Source of the DNA: Acidobacteriota bacterium
GTDB taxonomy: Bacteria > Acidobacteriota > Terriglobia > Bryobacterales > Bryobacteraceae
NCBI GenBank assembly: GCA_025352795.1
Contig: JANXSF010000003.1
Coordinates: forward strand, 42,852-106,851
Length of the DNA: 64,000 nucleotides
Reading direction: 5' to 3'
The notes under the pieces: model-generated
What the model was told of the DNA's origin: nothing
Seen by the model: only the letters and a program-made list of their open reading frames with translations
Database searches by the model: none
Part shown: one piece after another, positions 54,800 through 63,826 of the stretch
Position numbering within the stretch: position 1 is the first letter of the stretch
Layout of the letters: the number at the start of each line of letters is the position of its first letter
Made by a program: the position numbers and the translations under genes

Positions 54800-55019
54800 G
54801 CAGCCGCCATAGCATCATGTAACGTTGCCATTCCACCAATCCAGAAGTGGTTCGCGGAGGAAGATCCCGCAGAGCGATGCGAAACGATTCTTGGAACATA
54901 AGAATGGATTGCTGGGTATTGGCGTTGCGGATGTCCTCTTGGCGCACACGTTCCAGCAGTGGGCCGTTCTGCTCCCACAAGCGCACACAATGCTTCATCT
55001 GCTCTCGCGTCAGTTCCAT
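54792..55019 (-). CDS. Small helical partner of the nucleotidyltransferase
   Basis: From ATG 55019 a 75-residue protein (MELTREQMKHCVRLWEQNGP) with amphipathic helices such as LLERVRQEDIRNANTQQSIL and no recognised domain. It ends within the first codons of the nucleotidyltransferase gene (8 bp overlap). Similar two-gene arrangements are common in acidobacteria, cyanobacteria and others. It is probably the regulatory or antitoxin-like partner; this is inferred from gene order. Confidence 0.6.
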   Translation of the reverse strand: MELTREQMKHCVRLWEQNGPLLERVRQEDIRNANTQQSILMFQESFRIALRDLPPRTTSGLVEWQRYMMLWRLRG

Positions 55020-55126
55020 GACTCCAGTGTAGCGACGTGCTAAATATGGGAGCAACTATATTAGGCTATCCACTGTGGGGCTTGTTGGATTCAGCCCCAT
55101 AGTGTGTTGAAGAGGTGGATGCGGAT

Positions 55127-55483
55127 TTACTTGCTGCGCTTGGCCGTAAATTCCTGTGGGGCCTGGCCACCTTCGCGCTTAAACTTTATCTCATCGCCAG
55201 AAATCTGGCCAACGTAGGTTCGCGTGCCACGTTCGGTAACAACTGCTAACGAGACAGTTTTGCCGACCACTTTACCATCCGAAATAGCGGCGTCGCCACC
55301 TTGACCACCAGCCATTGTTCCAGTCGATTTATCCCCATCTTGTTTTAACGTGAGAGTGTTCTCACGAGCCTGTCCATCGCGACCAGGCACCTGGGCTACC
55401 CACTTACCAGTTAAATCTTCAGCCTGCGCCGCGAATGAGGCAGCCAGCAAAATGCAGAGCATCAAAACGAATCTTTTAGTCAT
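55127..55483 (-). CDS. Small exported beta-rich protein
   Basis: A 118-residue protein with signal peptide MTKRFVLMLCILLAASFAAQ and a compact beta-rich body: EDLTGKWVAQVPGRDGQ, NTLTLKQDGDKSTGTMAGGQ and GQISGDEIKFKREGGQ. The pattern recalls small lipocalin-like or META-type barrels common in Solibacter-type genomes. Function unknown. It has its own promoter region of about 200 bp on the right and stands alone inside the duplicated-dcd segment. Confidence 0.75.
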   Translation of the reverse strand: MTKRFVLMLCILLAASFAAQAEDLTGKWVAQVPGRDGQARENTLTLKQDGDKSTGTMAGGQGGDAAISDGKVVGKTVSLAVVTERGTRTYVGQISGDEIKFKREGGQAPQEFTAKRSK

Positions 55484-55692
55484 TGTTTACCTTCCTTGAT
55501 TACAGCAAAGCCAATCATCGTACATAGTTCAGCTTGGACAAGGAAGGGGAATGAGAGTTCTTGCCATTTTCGACGCCCACATTGTTTCATGGTTGCAACG
55601 GACTCAGGGCTTTCAGCGCATTCGCGGACCGCATGGGCTTAATCCGTTTTTAGCCGGAAAACCAGATACGATAGGAATGTAGGAGTACAAAA

Positions 55693-55959
55693 ATGGCAGC
55701 ACTTGACTGGTCACAATGCCCGACAGTTGAAAGCATCCCCGGCAAAGTCAGCGGTGCTTGGGTCTTCAAAGACACGCGTATGCCTGTATCTGCCGTTTTT
55801 GAAAATTTGGAAGCCGGAGCCAGTATCGAAGAAATCATGGAATGGTTTGACGTATCGAGGGAACAGATTGAGACTGTGCTGACATTTGCCGCACGCAGCC
55901 TTGACGCGCCGATCCCTTACAGTAGTCAAGCGGCTTCAGTCGATGCGCATTCTCTGTGA
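55693..55959 (+). CDS. DUF433 protein (antitoxin-like)
   Basis: An 88-residue DUF433 protein with a winged-helix-like pattern: ESIPGKVSGAWVFKDTRMPV, VSAVFENLEAGASIEEIMEW and FDVSREQIETVLTFAARSLD. DUF433 genes usually precede DUF5615 PIN-like genes, and the pair is regarded as a toxin-antitoxin unit. Here the DUF5615 start at 55943 lies inside the end of this gene. A TAGGAGTA ribosome site precedes the ATG. Confidence 0.85.
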   Translation: MAALDWSQCPTVESIPGKVSGAWVFKDTRMPVSAVFENLEAGASIEEIMEWFDVSREQIETVLTFAARSLDAPIPYSSQAASVDAHSL

Positions 55960-56288
55960 CCATGGTGCCCGCGCCACTCATTCCTTTTCTTGTTGGCCAT
56001 TCGGTAACTAAGGCAAAAGATGCCGGGTGGGATCGTCTTGCCAACGGTGAACTTCTCAGCGCAGCCGAGGCCGCACATTTCGATATTCTTGTGACGACCG
56101 ATAAGAATATGCGCTACCAGCAAAGCATTGCCGGTCGAAAGATTGCCGTTGTCATCCTCGTCAAACAACAATGGCCGAATGTGAAACCACATGTTCAAAG
56201 CGTCATCGGAGCAATTGAAGCAGCCTTGCAAGGGAGCTACGTCGAAATAGATATTCCCTTCAGCAAGCCACGTAAATCCGATGTATGA
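55943..56288 (+). pseudogene. DUF5615 PIN-like toxin, frameshifted at its start
   Basis: From ATG 55943 the first frame reads MRILCDHG, the usual start with a catalytic aspartate. Two bases appear to be missing near 55965, after which PAPLIPFLVGHSVTKAKDAG, LLSAAEAAHFDILVTTDKNM and RYQQSIAGRKIAVVILVKQQ continue the protein to 56288. The DILVTTDKNMRYQQ block holds the second acidic site. Translation from the in-frame ATG at 55956 would lack the first aspartate. The toxin is probably inactive or the indel is a sequence error. Confidence 0.7.
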
Positions 56289-56887
56289 ATATCCCTGCCG
56301 GTGTTCATTCCTCTCTTGCACGACCCCCGCCCACGGATGGTGCGAAGGCACTTCAACCGCCGCCGCTTGGCCGTCAATGATGTCCACGCTGTGTCCGGCG
56401 GTCTTGCCGTGCTTTCTTGCCGACGACGTGGAGTAACAAAACGAAAGAGGCATAACATGACTTACGCTACACACACCCGAATTGAATGTCGTGCTAAAAC
56501 GTTTAGACAATCGTCTTGAGGATCTTTTGGATAGCGAAGATGCGGGCATCACCAGCGACAAAGGTAAAATGGCAGGTTTCGAAACGGAAACGCGGACCAA
56601 TAAGAAGCGGTTACCACATCCCATTTGTTGTTACCGAAATGTTGTTCATTGGATGAGGCGTTTCTGACATTCCGCCTCAGACATGCTAGTATTACAGGTT
56701 TTCAGCAAGGATTCAAAAGGCAGTTTGTCTTTGTAGCTGAGGTACAAATCACATAGGCTTTTCGAGGAATTCTGAATTGCTCTAGGCTTCGCTAAAGAAG
56801 ATTTGCCATTGGCCAAGTCGAAGCCACTCGACGAGCTACCGGAGCGAACACGGGATGCTACGGTCTGCAATTCGCTCTCTAGATTGC
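56289..56887. other. Gap of ~600 bp with short frames only
   Basis: On the minus strand a 74-codon frame (56646-56870: SGFDLANGKSSLAKPRAIQN, then SSKSLCDLYLSYKDKLPFES) has a protein-like composition but no family or ribosome site that I recognise. Nothing else is supported. Confidence 0.35.
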
Positions 56888-57034
56888 TTAGCGGCTGTGT
56901 TCAAAGACGCTGAATTCGTTGCCCAGGCGAAAATCTACGGAGCAACTGCCGTACTGTTCCGGCGGAAGTTCCGGGGAAATGCGAATGCGTCCATCGGCAA
57001 GGTGGCGCTTAATGTCGACGTCAGATAGAACCAT
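56888..57034 (-). pseudogene. Duplicated first 48 codons of dcd, ending in a stop
   Basis: From the ATG at 57034 the frame repeats the first 48 residues of the intact dCTP deaminase exactly (MVLSDVDIKRHLADG to FEHSR) and then hits TAA where homology ends. The four base differences to the intact gene (AAT/AAC, GAC/GAT, GGT/GGC, GGC/GGA) are all synonymous. The fragment cannot make an enzyme. Confidence 0.9.
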
Positions 57035-57069
57035 GGCGAATCACAATAGTAGCAAAGGTGGGATGTTTT
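56890..57069. repeat. 180 bp direct repeat, right copy
   Basis: Partner of 53996-54175. It ends with GGTGGGATGTTTT, after which the two flanks differ. The CRISPR-Cas operon begins 230 bp further right. Confidence 0.9.
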
Positions 57070-57302
57070 AGGTTTGGTTGGTGGTGGGTTTTGGATGGCG
57101 AGCCACGAAGTTGGAATCTGCAAGCATCGGCTAGTCCGTCGCAAACGCGCGAATCAGTTCGACCGATGCGCTGGTTGAAACGCCCGTCAATTCCAACCGT
57201 AGTTGCACGCCACGCGACGAATCCACAAATATAAGCTGCTTTTTTTCTGCATTATTATCATTCCTCGTCTATTAAGGTGCGCATTGTGGTATTGATGACT
57301 CA
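57070..57302. promoter_or_regulatory. Upstream region of the CRISPR-Cas operon
   Basis: A 233 bp non-coding segment between the dcd repeat and csb1. AT-rich stretches (TTTTTTTCTGCATTATTATC near 57240) lie about 40-60 bases before the csb1 start and could hold the promoter; no clear -35/-10 pair was settled. Confidence 0.4.
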
Positions 57303-58541
57303 ATGTCCCCCGAAACCAAAGTAAACCAACTACTGGAAACTCTCCGACAATCCGTAGCTGAAGATACCGCTGCAATTCGTCGCGTACGGCGTCTTCAACC
57401 CGTTGGAGGCTTGTCCGATAAAGTCTACCCACCAACTTATTCAGACGGCCCATACGCTGAAGAAGAACGCGTTGTAGATGGTCGAATTATGAAGACGGTC
57501 CTGCTGGATTCAGTCCAATCGCAAGCAAACCGATTGGAACTTGGTCTTCTGAGAGCATACAGGGATGGGTCCGCGAAATTCCCTTTGCTCACTGTCGATT
57601 TCAATTCGGCCGCCGATCCCGCCGTGCGCGAGATCGGCGAGATTACCGCGCTCGAGACGCCACACCGCATCGCCGACGCCATCATCCGGGATTCGGAATG
57701 GAATGGATAGGATTTCCGAAAGTCAGAACTTGGCAAGAAATTTGAAAGTGCCCGCAGTCAAAACGCGACTCCATTATTTGAGCTATGTCCCACGGCGCTT
57801 CTTTTTGGCATGTGGGATTCCACTGGAGCGCGCGGTGGCCTCGGTGCGAAGTTCGCTCGGGCAGTTGTATCAGAGATCAATGGATTTGGTGTAATCCCCG
57901 GTGTTCGTCCGTCAAGCAGAATTGACCCTCTGGGAATTGAACGTAACGCCACGGTCTATATAAATGCAGATGATGACTGGACAACAGATTCCAATTTGGC
58001 GGTCAAAGACAAGAAGGGCAATCCACAGCTTTACGGCAAGGAAGGAAAACCTTCCGAAATCAATCATGGCAACGTCACACCGACTTTGAAGGAAGAGAAG
58101 ACGAAAGCCTTCCGTCATGGTGGTGTTACGCTCGAATACGCCACTCAAACAACTGTGCTTTCCCTGCCTGCCCTACGTCGGTTGCAATTTCCAATCGATG
58201 GAAAAATCACTCCAGAGAGAAATCTTGCAGCCCAAACCGTGCTGGCCGCACTGGCATTGGTTGCCATTACATCCGCTGACCGCGATGGATACGACCTTCG
58301 CTCGCGGTGCATGCTGGATGGCCCAAAAGTTCCATTTGAATTCCTCACAGCGGGAGTGGCAACGCCGCAAGAAATTTCCTTCGACCAGGCAACCACTCTC
58401 CTCTCAGACGCCGTTGAAGCTGCAAGGAAACAAGGTCTTCCCTGGTCTACGGAGCCCTTCGTTCTTAAGCCCAAGATTAAACTTCAGGACCTCATCATCA
58501 AGAGCCGTCAGGCAAAGAGCACTACCCCGGAAGAGGAATAG
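57303..58541 (+). pseudogene. csb1: csb1 (Cas7 of type I-G), one in-frame amber codon at 57708
   Basis: Type I-G Cas7, the repeated backbone subunit of the crRNA-guided surveillance complex. The frame starts at ATG 57303 and matches the family from residue 30: RLQPVGGLSDKVYPPTYSDG, VLLDSVQSQANRLELGLLRA, ETPHRIADAIIRDSEWNG. Then comes TAG (57708-57710), and the same frame goes on without any indel: DFRKSELGKKFESARSQNAT, PTALLFGMWDSTGARGGLGA, VSEINGFGVIPGVRPSSRID, to 58541. With the amber read, the protein has 412 residues, normal for Csb1. No start codon exists between the TAG and ATG 57810, and re-initiation there would lose about 33 conserved residues. So it is a fresh nonsense mutation, a readthrough codon or a base error. 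Confidence 0.85.
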
Positions 58542-58544
58542 CCC

Positions 58545-59993
58545 GTGCTGCTTATCCGAGCTGAATATTTGACGGGCCGCGTTTACTCCAGCAACTTTGA
58601 GGATGGCGATCGTAAACAGGAACCGGAATGGCCCCCGCATCCTGCACGATTGTTCTCCGCCTTGGTTTCCGCCTGGGGAGAGACGGACAGGGATAACGAT
58701 CAACGAATCGTATTGGAATGGCTGGAGCAGCTTCCCCCGCCCAGCATCCATTTCGATCCGACCGCTTCGCAGAGGACGAACGTTACGGTGTATGTACCGG
58801 TGAACGATCCGGCGAACGTAGTCGGGCAATGGAAGTCTACGGCTGTCGACTCACGTCCCCTTAAGCCGCGACAGTTCCCCAGTATTTCGCCGGGCCGATG
58901 TGAAGTTTTCTTTGAGTGGCCACAAGCTCCCATTCAGCCATCTCACGCCAAAGCGCTACAATCCCTCTTCCGGTGTGTTCCATATTTGGGCAGTTCCATG
59001 AGTCTGGTGGCCCTTTCCTTGGCCGACTCCGTACCGGCGGGACTCGCGTCCTGGAATGCAACATCCACCGGCCGAAAGCAAATCCGCGTTGTCTACCCGG
59101 ATCGCCTTGCGGAGCTCGAACAGCAACATGAACAATTCCAAGCCACTGGGCTAAAATCATTTCGGGCTACTGCGGGCAGGATCGAAAAATATGGACCAGT
59201 GGCAACGGTGGCCGAACAGCACCATTCCATCTTTCAATCCTTCGCGGTACTCAGACTCCGCTCGAGATATCGAATGGGGCTTTCTTCTACGCTCAAAATC
59301 ACCCAAACAATGCGGGCTGCGTTAATGAAGACGTTCGCTCCAGAACCTGCGCCTTGGTTCGTCAGTGGCCACTCTCTAAACAGCACTCCACAAAACAGCA
59401 AACCATCGAGCGTGCCACGATTAGCCCTGGTTCCTTTGCCAGATATCGGCCATTCGTTCGCCGACGGCCACCTGATGGGAATTGGTTTGGCCGTTCCGTC
59501 AAATCTCTCTCTGGCGGAACAAAACCAAATTTGGACGGCGGCACATTCCGTCAATCATTTAACCCTCGGCCAACTTGGAGTCGCAGACGTTGAGTCAGCC
59601 GGGATGGATGCACCGCAGTTCGCCCTTCATCCAGAATCCTGGTCTCGACCCAGTCGCGTCTGGGCAACCGTTACTCCAATTGTTCTGGATCGTTTCCCTC
59701 ACAAGAATGACAAATTTGGCGCTGAAACTGTGCAAACTATAAAAAAGGCCTGCACCAATATCGGGCTACCTGAACCGTCGTGGATAAACGTGTTACCCAT
59801 GTCGCCGCTGGCTGGGGTTCCCTCTGCGCCAGAATTTCCAAGCTACCAAACCAACCCCACCAGACCCATGCATTTCCACGTTCATGCCACCATCGGCTTC
59901 GACGAACCAGTGGGAGGCCCAGTGATACTGGGAGCAGGCAGATACTTGGGCTACGGCTTAATGCGTCCTTGGAACCAGCGGGAAACTGCATGA
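58545..59993 (+). CDS. csb2: csb2 (type I-G Cas5-Cas6 fusion)
   Basis: A 482-residue protein with GTG start at 58545, 3 bp after csb1. The N-terminal half is Cas5-like (LLIRAEYLTGRVYSSNFEDG, EWPPHPARLFSALVSAWGET), which caps the 5' end of the crRNA. The C-terminal part is Cas6-like with TRPMHFHVHATIGFDEPVGG and the glycine-rich loop GAGRYLGYGLMRPW, expected to cut the precursor RNA in the repeat. Full length with no interruption. Its stop overlaps the cas3 start by 4 bp (ATGA), so translation is coupled. Confidence 0.9.
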   Translation: MLLIRAEYLTGRVYSSNFEDGDRKQEPEWPPHPARLFSALVSAWGETDRDNDQRIVLEWLEQLPPPSIHFDPTASQRTNVTVYVPVNDPANVVGQWKSTAVDSRPLKPRQFPSISPGRCEVFFEWPQAPIQPSHAKALQSLFRCVPYLGSSMSLVALSLADSVPAGLASWNATSTGRKQIRVVYPDRLAELEQQHEQFQATGLKSFRATAGRIEKYGPVATVAEQHHSIFQSFAVLRLRSRYRMGLSSTLKITQTMRAALMKTFAPEPAPWFVSGHSLNSTPQNSKPSSVPRLALVPLPDIGHSFADGHLMGIGLAVPSNLSLAEQNQIWTAAHSVNHLTLGQLGVADVESAGMDAPQFALHPESWSRPSRVWATVTPIVLDRFPHKNDKFGAETVQTIKKACTNIGLPEPSWINVLPMSPLAGVPSAPEFPSYQTNPTRPMHFHVHATIGFDEPVGGPVILGAGRYLGYGLMRPWNQRETA

Positions 59994-62752
59994 AGCAGCA
60001 ATTTTCTTTCACGGAATTCTTCCGGGAACTTCACGGGTTTGATCCATTCCCATGGCAAGCGCGCCTAGCTGCTCAGGTGATGCAGGTTGGTTGGCCAACT
60101 CCAATTGCCGTTCCTACAGCCGGTGGCAAAACGGCCACGCTTGATATTGCTTTGTACGCGCTGGCCGCCGGATCTCCGCAAGCTGCGCGCCGCATCTTCT
60201 TCATTGTTGATCGCCGTGTGATTGTGGATGAAGCTGCGGCACGCGCCCGACGCATCGCGGGAATTCTAAAAGAACGGGAAGCGGAACTTTCAGCGGTTGG
60301 CGAAGTAGCCAGAGCATTAAAGGCACTTGGTGGCGACTGCGATCTTCCCGTTCGTACCGTCACGTTGCGCGGCGGCATGCTGCGAGACACCAGTTGGGTC
60401 TCCTCGCCACTGCAGCCCACAATCATTTGTTCTACCGTCGACCAAGTCGGCTCAGCTATGCTTTTTCGGGGTTATTCGTCATATTCCCCAAATAGTTGGC
60501 CCATTCAAGCGGCTCTGGTAACACAGGATTCTCTGTTCCTTCTGGACGAGGCTCACCTAAGTCAGCCCTTTGTTGAAACAGCCACGCAAGTCTCCAAGAT
60601 GCGAGGAAAACAAGCTATGAACTGGACCATCGTTGAGTTAACGGCGACGCCGGGCACACCCCCAGCATTTTCCTCGGGCGAAGAAGACCAGACGCACCCT
60701 GTTCTGGGACCTCGATTAAGAGCGTCCAAACCGGCGCAGCTTGCTGAATCAAAAAACGACGAGTTCGAGACCGATTGCGCAAAACAGGCCAACCAGTTTC
60801 TCAGCGAAGGATTCCGCAAAATTGGCATCATCGTCAATCGAGTGAATTCTGCTCGATCCATTGCAGCCATCTTATCGCCCGAGCAAGCCGCTGACTCCGT
60901 CCTCCTCACTGGTCGTGCGCGACCCATTGATCGGGATCAGTTGACCGAAACTATACTTCTTCGATTGAAGAATCCGAAAGTGCAAGACGCCTCAGTGAAA
61001 CCCTTGATCGTAGTGGCGACGCAATGCCTGGAAGCTGGAGCGGACGTCAGCTTCGACGCCTTAATTACGGAAGCCGCACCCCTTGATTCCCTGCGTCAGC
61101 GCTTCGGAAGGCTGAACCGTTATGGCGAAATAGACTCAGCTCCGGCGGTGATCATTTTGCGCAAGCAAAAGGAAGATCCGATATATGGCGAAACCACCAA
61201 ACGCGTCTGGGACTGGATGCAAGCTACGGCAAAACCAATTCCCGCAACTGGTGGGCAGAAGCAACCAAAAGGAAAAAAGCCAGCCCCAGCAATTGACTTC
61301 GGAGTAAATGCGCTGAAAGCCACCTTAAGCGGCACGTTGATTCAAGACCTTTGCGCTCCAAAATTGCAGGCGCCAATCCTGCTGCCCGCCTACCTGGATC
61401 ATTTGTGCCAAACGTCGCCGAAACCGATTCCTGAAATCGACATTTCCCTGTTCCTTCATGGCCCCAAACGCGGCAACCCCGACGTGAGTCTCATTTGGCG
61501 TTGCGATCTAACACTTGAAAATCAGGAACATTGGTCCGAACTTGTCGCCATGCTTCCGCCAACATCACCGGAGACCATGGCAATCCCATTGTTCACCGCC
61601 CGCGCCTGGTTGGAGAATCAATCCCAAGCATCGCCAGATGCCGACATTGAAGTATTGTCCCCCATCGAAACTAAGGAAGGAACACGCAAGAACAAGAAGC
61701 CCAAAAACATGCGACCCGTGCTCAGTTGGAGCGGTCCAGACGATTCTGAACTCCTCACAGAGAGCCAGCAGCTCCGCCCCGGTATGACTTTAATGGTCCC
61801 TGCCGAATATGGAGGTTGCGACCAATTCGGTTGGAATCCCGATTACCAGGAACACGTTACTGATGTTGCCGAGGTGGCCTACGAAAGGGCACGCGGACGT
61901 TGGGCCATCCGTCCAAAATCGAAATTGAATCCGGATCAACAATCTGTTCGAGAATACCTGGAAAGTAACCATCCTAACCGCGCAACGGCCAGATTCACAT
62001 TGATCGCTCATCCATATGAGCAGTTACCCGGAGGAGACGCATCCACCGGCGTGATTCTCGGCCCGCGTGTGACGCGTTCTCAGACAACGGAAGTCCCCGA
62101 AGGATCAGAACAGAGTGGCGATTCCGCTAGCTTTTCCTCGACGGTTTCGCTGCTTGAACATCAGCAGCATGTGGCCTCACTGGCGGCCAAATACCTGGAT
62201 CAACTTCCGCAAATGGAGCCGTTCCGGCAAACACTACTGGCGGCCGCCCGCTGGCACGATTGGGGCAAGGCGGACCCGCGTTTCCAACTGCTGCTTTACC
62301 GGGGCGACGCAATTCAGGCTGCAGGCTCTGCACTCCTGGCAAAATCCAGCGGCGAACCTTCGGATTGGGCCAAATGGCGTCGCGTGAAAAAGCTGGCTGG
62401 CTATCCGAATGGGGCACGGCACGAATTACTGTCTACGGCCATTGTTGAAGGTCTGGAAACGGCGGAAGCCGTGGACCGGGAATTGCTGCTGCACTTAATT
62501 GCATCCCATCATGGACGTTGCCGTCCCTTTGCGCCTTACGTTGCCGATGCCAATCCTCCAAATCTAGCTCTAGTTGTAGACGGTCAGAAAGTGGAACGTT
62601 CGGCAGGTCACAATTTGTATGAAATCAGCAGCGGGGTTGCCGAACGCTTCTGGCGATTGAACCGCAGGCACGGCGCGCATAGTTTGTCGTACTTCGAAGC
62701 GCTGCTTCGTTTGGCCGATCAGCAAGCAAGCCGTGAGGAGCAGGAACAGTGA
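59990..62752 (+). CDS. cas3: cas3 (type I-G helicase-nuclease, HD domain at C-terminus)
   Basis: A 920-residue Cas3 from ATG 59990. The helicase comes first: Walker A in AVPTAGGKTATLDIALYALA, DEAH-type motif in LFLLDEAHLSQPF, VELTATPGTPPAF (motif III), and motif VI in SLRQRFGRLNRYGEID. The HD nuclease follows near residue 720: VSLLEHQQHVASLAAKYLDQ, TLLAAARWHDWGKADPRFQ and LLLHLIASHHGRCRPF supply the histidines and aspartate. Helicase before HD is the order known from type I-G (I-U) systems, opposite to most Cas3 proteins. It unwinds and degrades the target strand after recruitment by the complex. All motifs look intact. Confidence 0.92.
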   Translation: MKQQFSFTEFFRELHGFDPFPWQARLAAQVMQVGWPTPIAVPTAGGKTATLDIALYALAAGSPQAARRIFFIVDRRVIVDEAAARARRIAGILKEREAELSAVGEVARALKALGGDCDLPVRTVTLRGGMLRDTSWVSSPLQPTIICSTVDQVGSAMLFRGYSSYSPNSWPIQAALVTQDSLFLLDEAHLSQPFVETATQVSKMRGKQAMNWTIVELTATPGTPPAFSSGEEDQTHPVLGPRLRASKPAQLAESKNDEFETDCAKQANQFLSEGFRKIGIIVNRVNSARSIAAILSPEQAADSVLLTGRARPIDRDQLTETILLRLKNPKVQDASVKPLIVVATQCLEAGADVSFDALITEAAPLDSLRQRFGRLNRYGEIDSAPAVIILRKQKEDPIYGETTKRVWDWMQATAKPIPATGGQKQPKGKKPAPAIDFGVNALKATLSGTLIQDLCAPKLQAPILLPAYLDHLCQTSPKPIPEIDISLFLHGPKRGNPDVSLIWRCDLTLENQEHWSELVAMLPPTSPETMAIPLFTARAWLENQSQASPDADIEVLSPIETKEGTRKNKKPKNMRPVLSWSGPDDSELLTESQQLRPGMTLMVPAEYGGCDQFGWNPDYQEHVTDVAEVAYERARGRWAIRPKSKLNPDQQSVREYLESNHPNRATARFTLIAHPYEQLPGGDASTGVILGPRVTRSQTTEVPEGSEQSGDSASFSSTVSLLEHQQHVASLAAKYLDQLPQMEPFRQTLLAAARWHDWGKADPRFQLLLYRGDAIQAAGSALLAKSSGEPSDWAKWRRVKKLAGYPNGARHELLSTAIVEGLETAEAVDRELLLHLIASHHGRCRPFAPYVADANPPNLALVVDGQKVERSAGHNLYEISSGVAERFWRLNRRHGAHSLSYFEALLRLADQQASREEQEQ

Positions 62753-63630
62753 ACAAGCTAAATGCAATTCCAATGCCCGGCATGGAAGGCCACAATCTGC
62801 TAGGCTTTCTCGCCACCTTAGGAGTGTTCTATGAATTAGATCAACAGGCTCCTGGCGAGGTTCGACTGAGTTGGACTAGGCACAGGTCCACTTGGTCACC
62901 AGTGATTTGGTGCGCATGCACCAGTACCGATGGACTGGTCAATGTGCTGGTGAAGAGGCTTTGCGGTACACCTCGTCCTGTTCCGCCTGTGGTTGAACAA
63001 TTTTCCGACCTTAAGTTCACAACGGCTGAGTTCCGTGAATTATTGCAAAGATCGAATGAGGACCTCCCATTACTTGCAGCACTGGCAACTGAAATTGCAA
63101 CCGAGGAGGGGCAGGTGCAAGACACTGGCTTTAGAACCATGGCTGGAGCAGGGCATCAACACTTTTTAGGATTCGCGCGCTACCTGATTGAGAATGTGTC
63201 TCCTGAAGATTTGACAGACATTCTTTTCGAACCTTGGAAGTATCAAAATGATGGCTATTCGCTGCGGTGGGATTCGGCGGACTATCGTCCACACGCGTTG
63301 CGAGGGTTGGACCCTTCCAAGGATAAGTTGCAATCGGTATGGTGGGCAAATCGACTGGCTTTTTTGGCTCTCCCATTATTTCCCTGCTATCCATCGGCGA
63401 GAGGATTGCGGACGGCTGGCTTTGACCTGAACCGGAATGAGACATTCTCCTGGCCCATCTGGACTGAATCCATCACGCTGGACGTGGTTCGTTCTCTGAT
63501 TCCTTTAACAAACGCAGTGTTTGAAAGGAGCATAGGCGTGACACCCAGGGGAGTCGGGGCAATCTATCAGAGCCAGCGTTTCACGGAAGGTAAATATCGT
63601 AACTTTACACCCGGTCGGATGGTGGGTTGA
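62749..63630 (+). CDS. Fourth effector-operon gene: Cas8-position/Cas3-extension-like protein of type I-G
   Basis: A 293-residue protein with GTG start at 62749, overlapping cas3 by 4 bp (GTGA). It begins IPMPGMEGHNLLGFLATLGV and continues GEVRLSWTRHRSTWSPVIWC, a start shared with the small proteins that follow cas3 in a subset of type I-G loci (named Cas3-extension or Csb3-like in databases, from memory). Further on, FRTMAGAGHQHFLGFARYLI and DGYSLRWDSADYRPHALRGL are visible. It is much shorter than Csx17, the ~700-residue protein that holds the Cas8 role in Geobacter-type loci, and no Csx17 is present in the window. It may supply the large-subunit function alone. Confidence 0.7.
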   Translation: MNKLNAIPMPGMEGHNLLGFLATLGVFYELDQQAPGEVRLSWTRHRSTWSPVIWCACTSTDGLVNVLVKRLCGTPRPVPPVVEQFSDLKFTTAEFRELLQRSNEDLPLLAALATEIATEEGQVQDTGFRTMAGAGHQHFLGFARYLIENVSPEDLTDILFEPWKYQNDGYSLRWDSADYRPHALRGLDPSKDKLQSVWWANRLAFLALPLFPCYPSARGLRTAGFDLNRNETFSWPIWTESITLDVVRSLIPLTNAVFERSIGVTPRGVGAIYQSQRFTEGKYRNFTPGRMVG

Positions 63631-63826
63631 AGCACCCGCGAGCGACGAGGTGCCGTCGAAAATACCGGGAACGCTCGCGTAATCGAAAAACGCTTGATTT
63701 TGATAGGCTTGTGTGCCAAAGTACAACTCAACGGGCGGGTTTTCCAGGTGGAAACCTGAGCCAGGCAAAGGCCGCTCGCACAAGATGACTCAGATCATTG
63801 AAAACAGAATACTTAAACAGATACCT
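63631..63826 (+). promoter_or_regulatory. Presumed CRISPR leader
   Basis: Non-coding, 196 bp between the last cas gene and the repeat. It becomes AT-rich close to the repeat (ATTGAAAACAGAATACTTAA at about 63798), as leaders do. No second repeat or spacer-like unit lies within it. The leader side is given by the repeat orientation, whose 3' end is ATTGAAGC. Confidence 0.55.

Noticed and set aside
55926..56624. 232-codon frame on the minus strand
   Set aside because: It runs antisense to the DUF5615 gene, with low-complexity serine/arginine composition and no family.
57810..58541. Separate gene starting at ATG 57810 (C-terminal Csb1)
   Set aside because: It is the continuation of csb1 in the same frame after the amber; no ribosome site precedes this ATG and conserved residues lie before it.
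59780..59989. cas3 start 70 codons further upstream
   Set aside because: That extension lies inside the conserved end of csb2; ATG 59990 gives the ATGA overlap and the usual Cas3 N-terminus.
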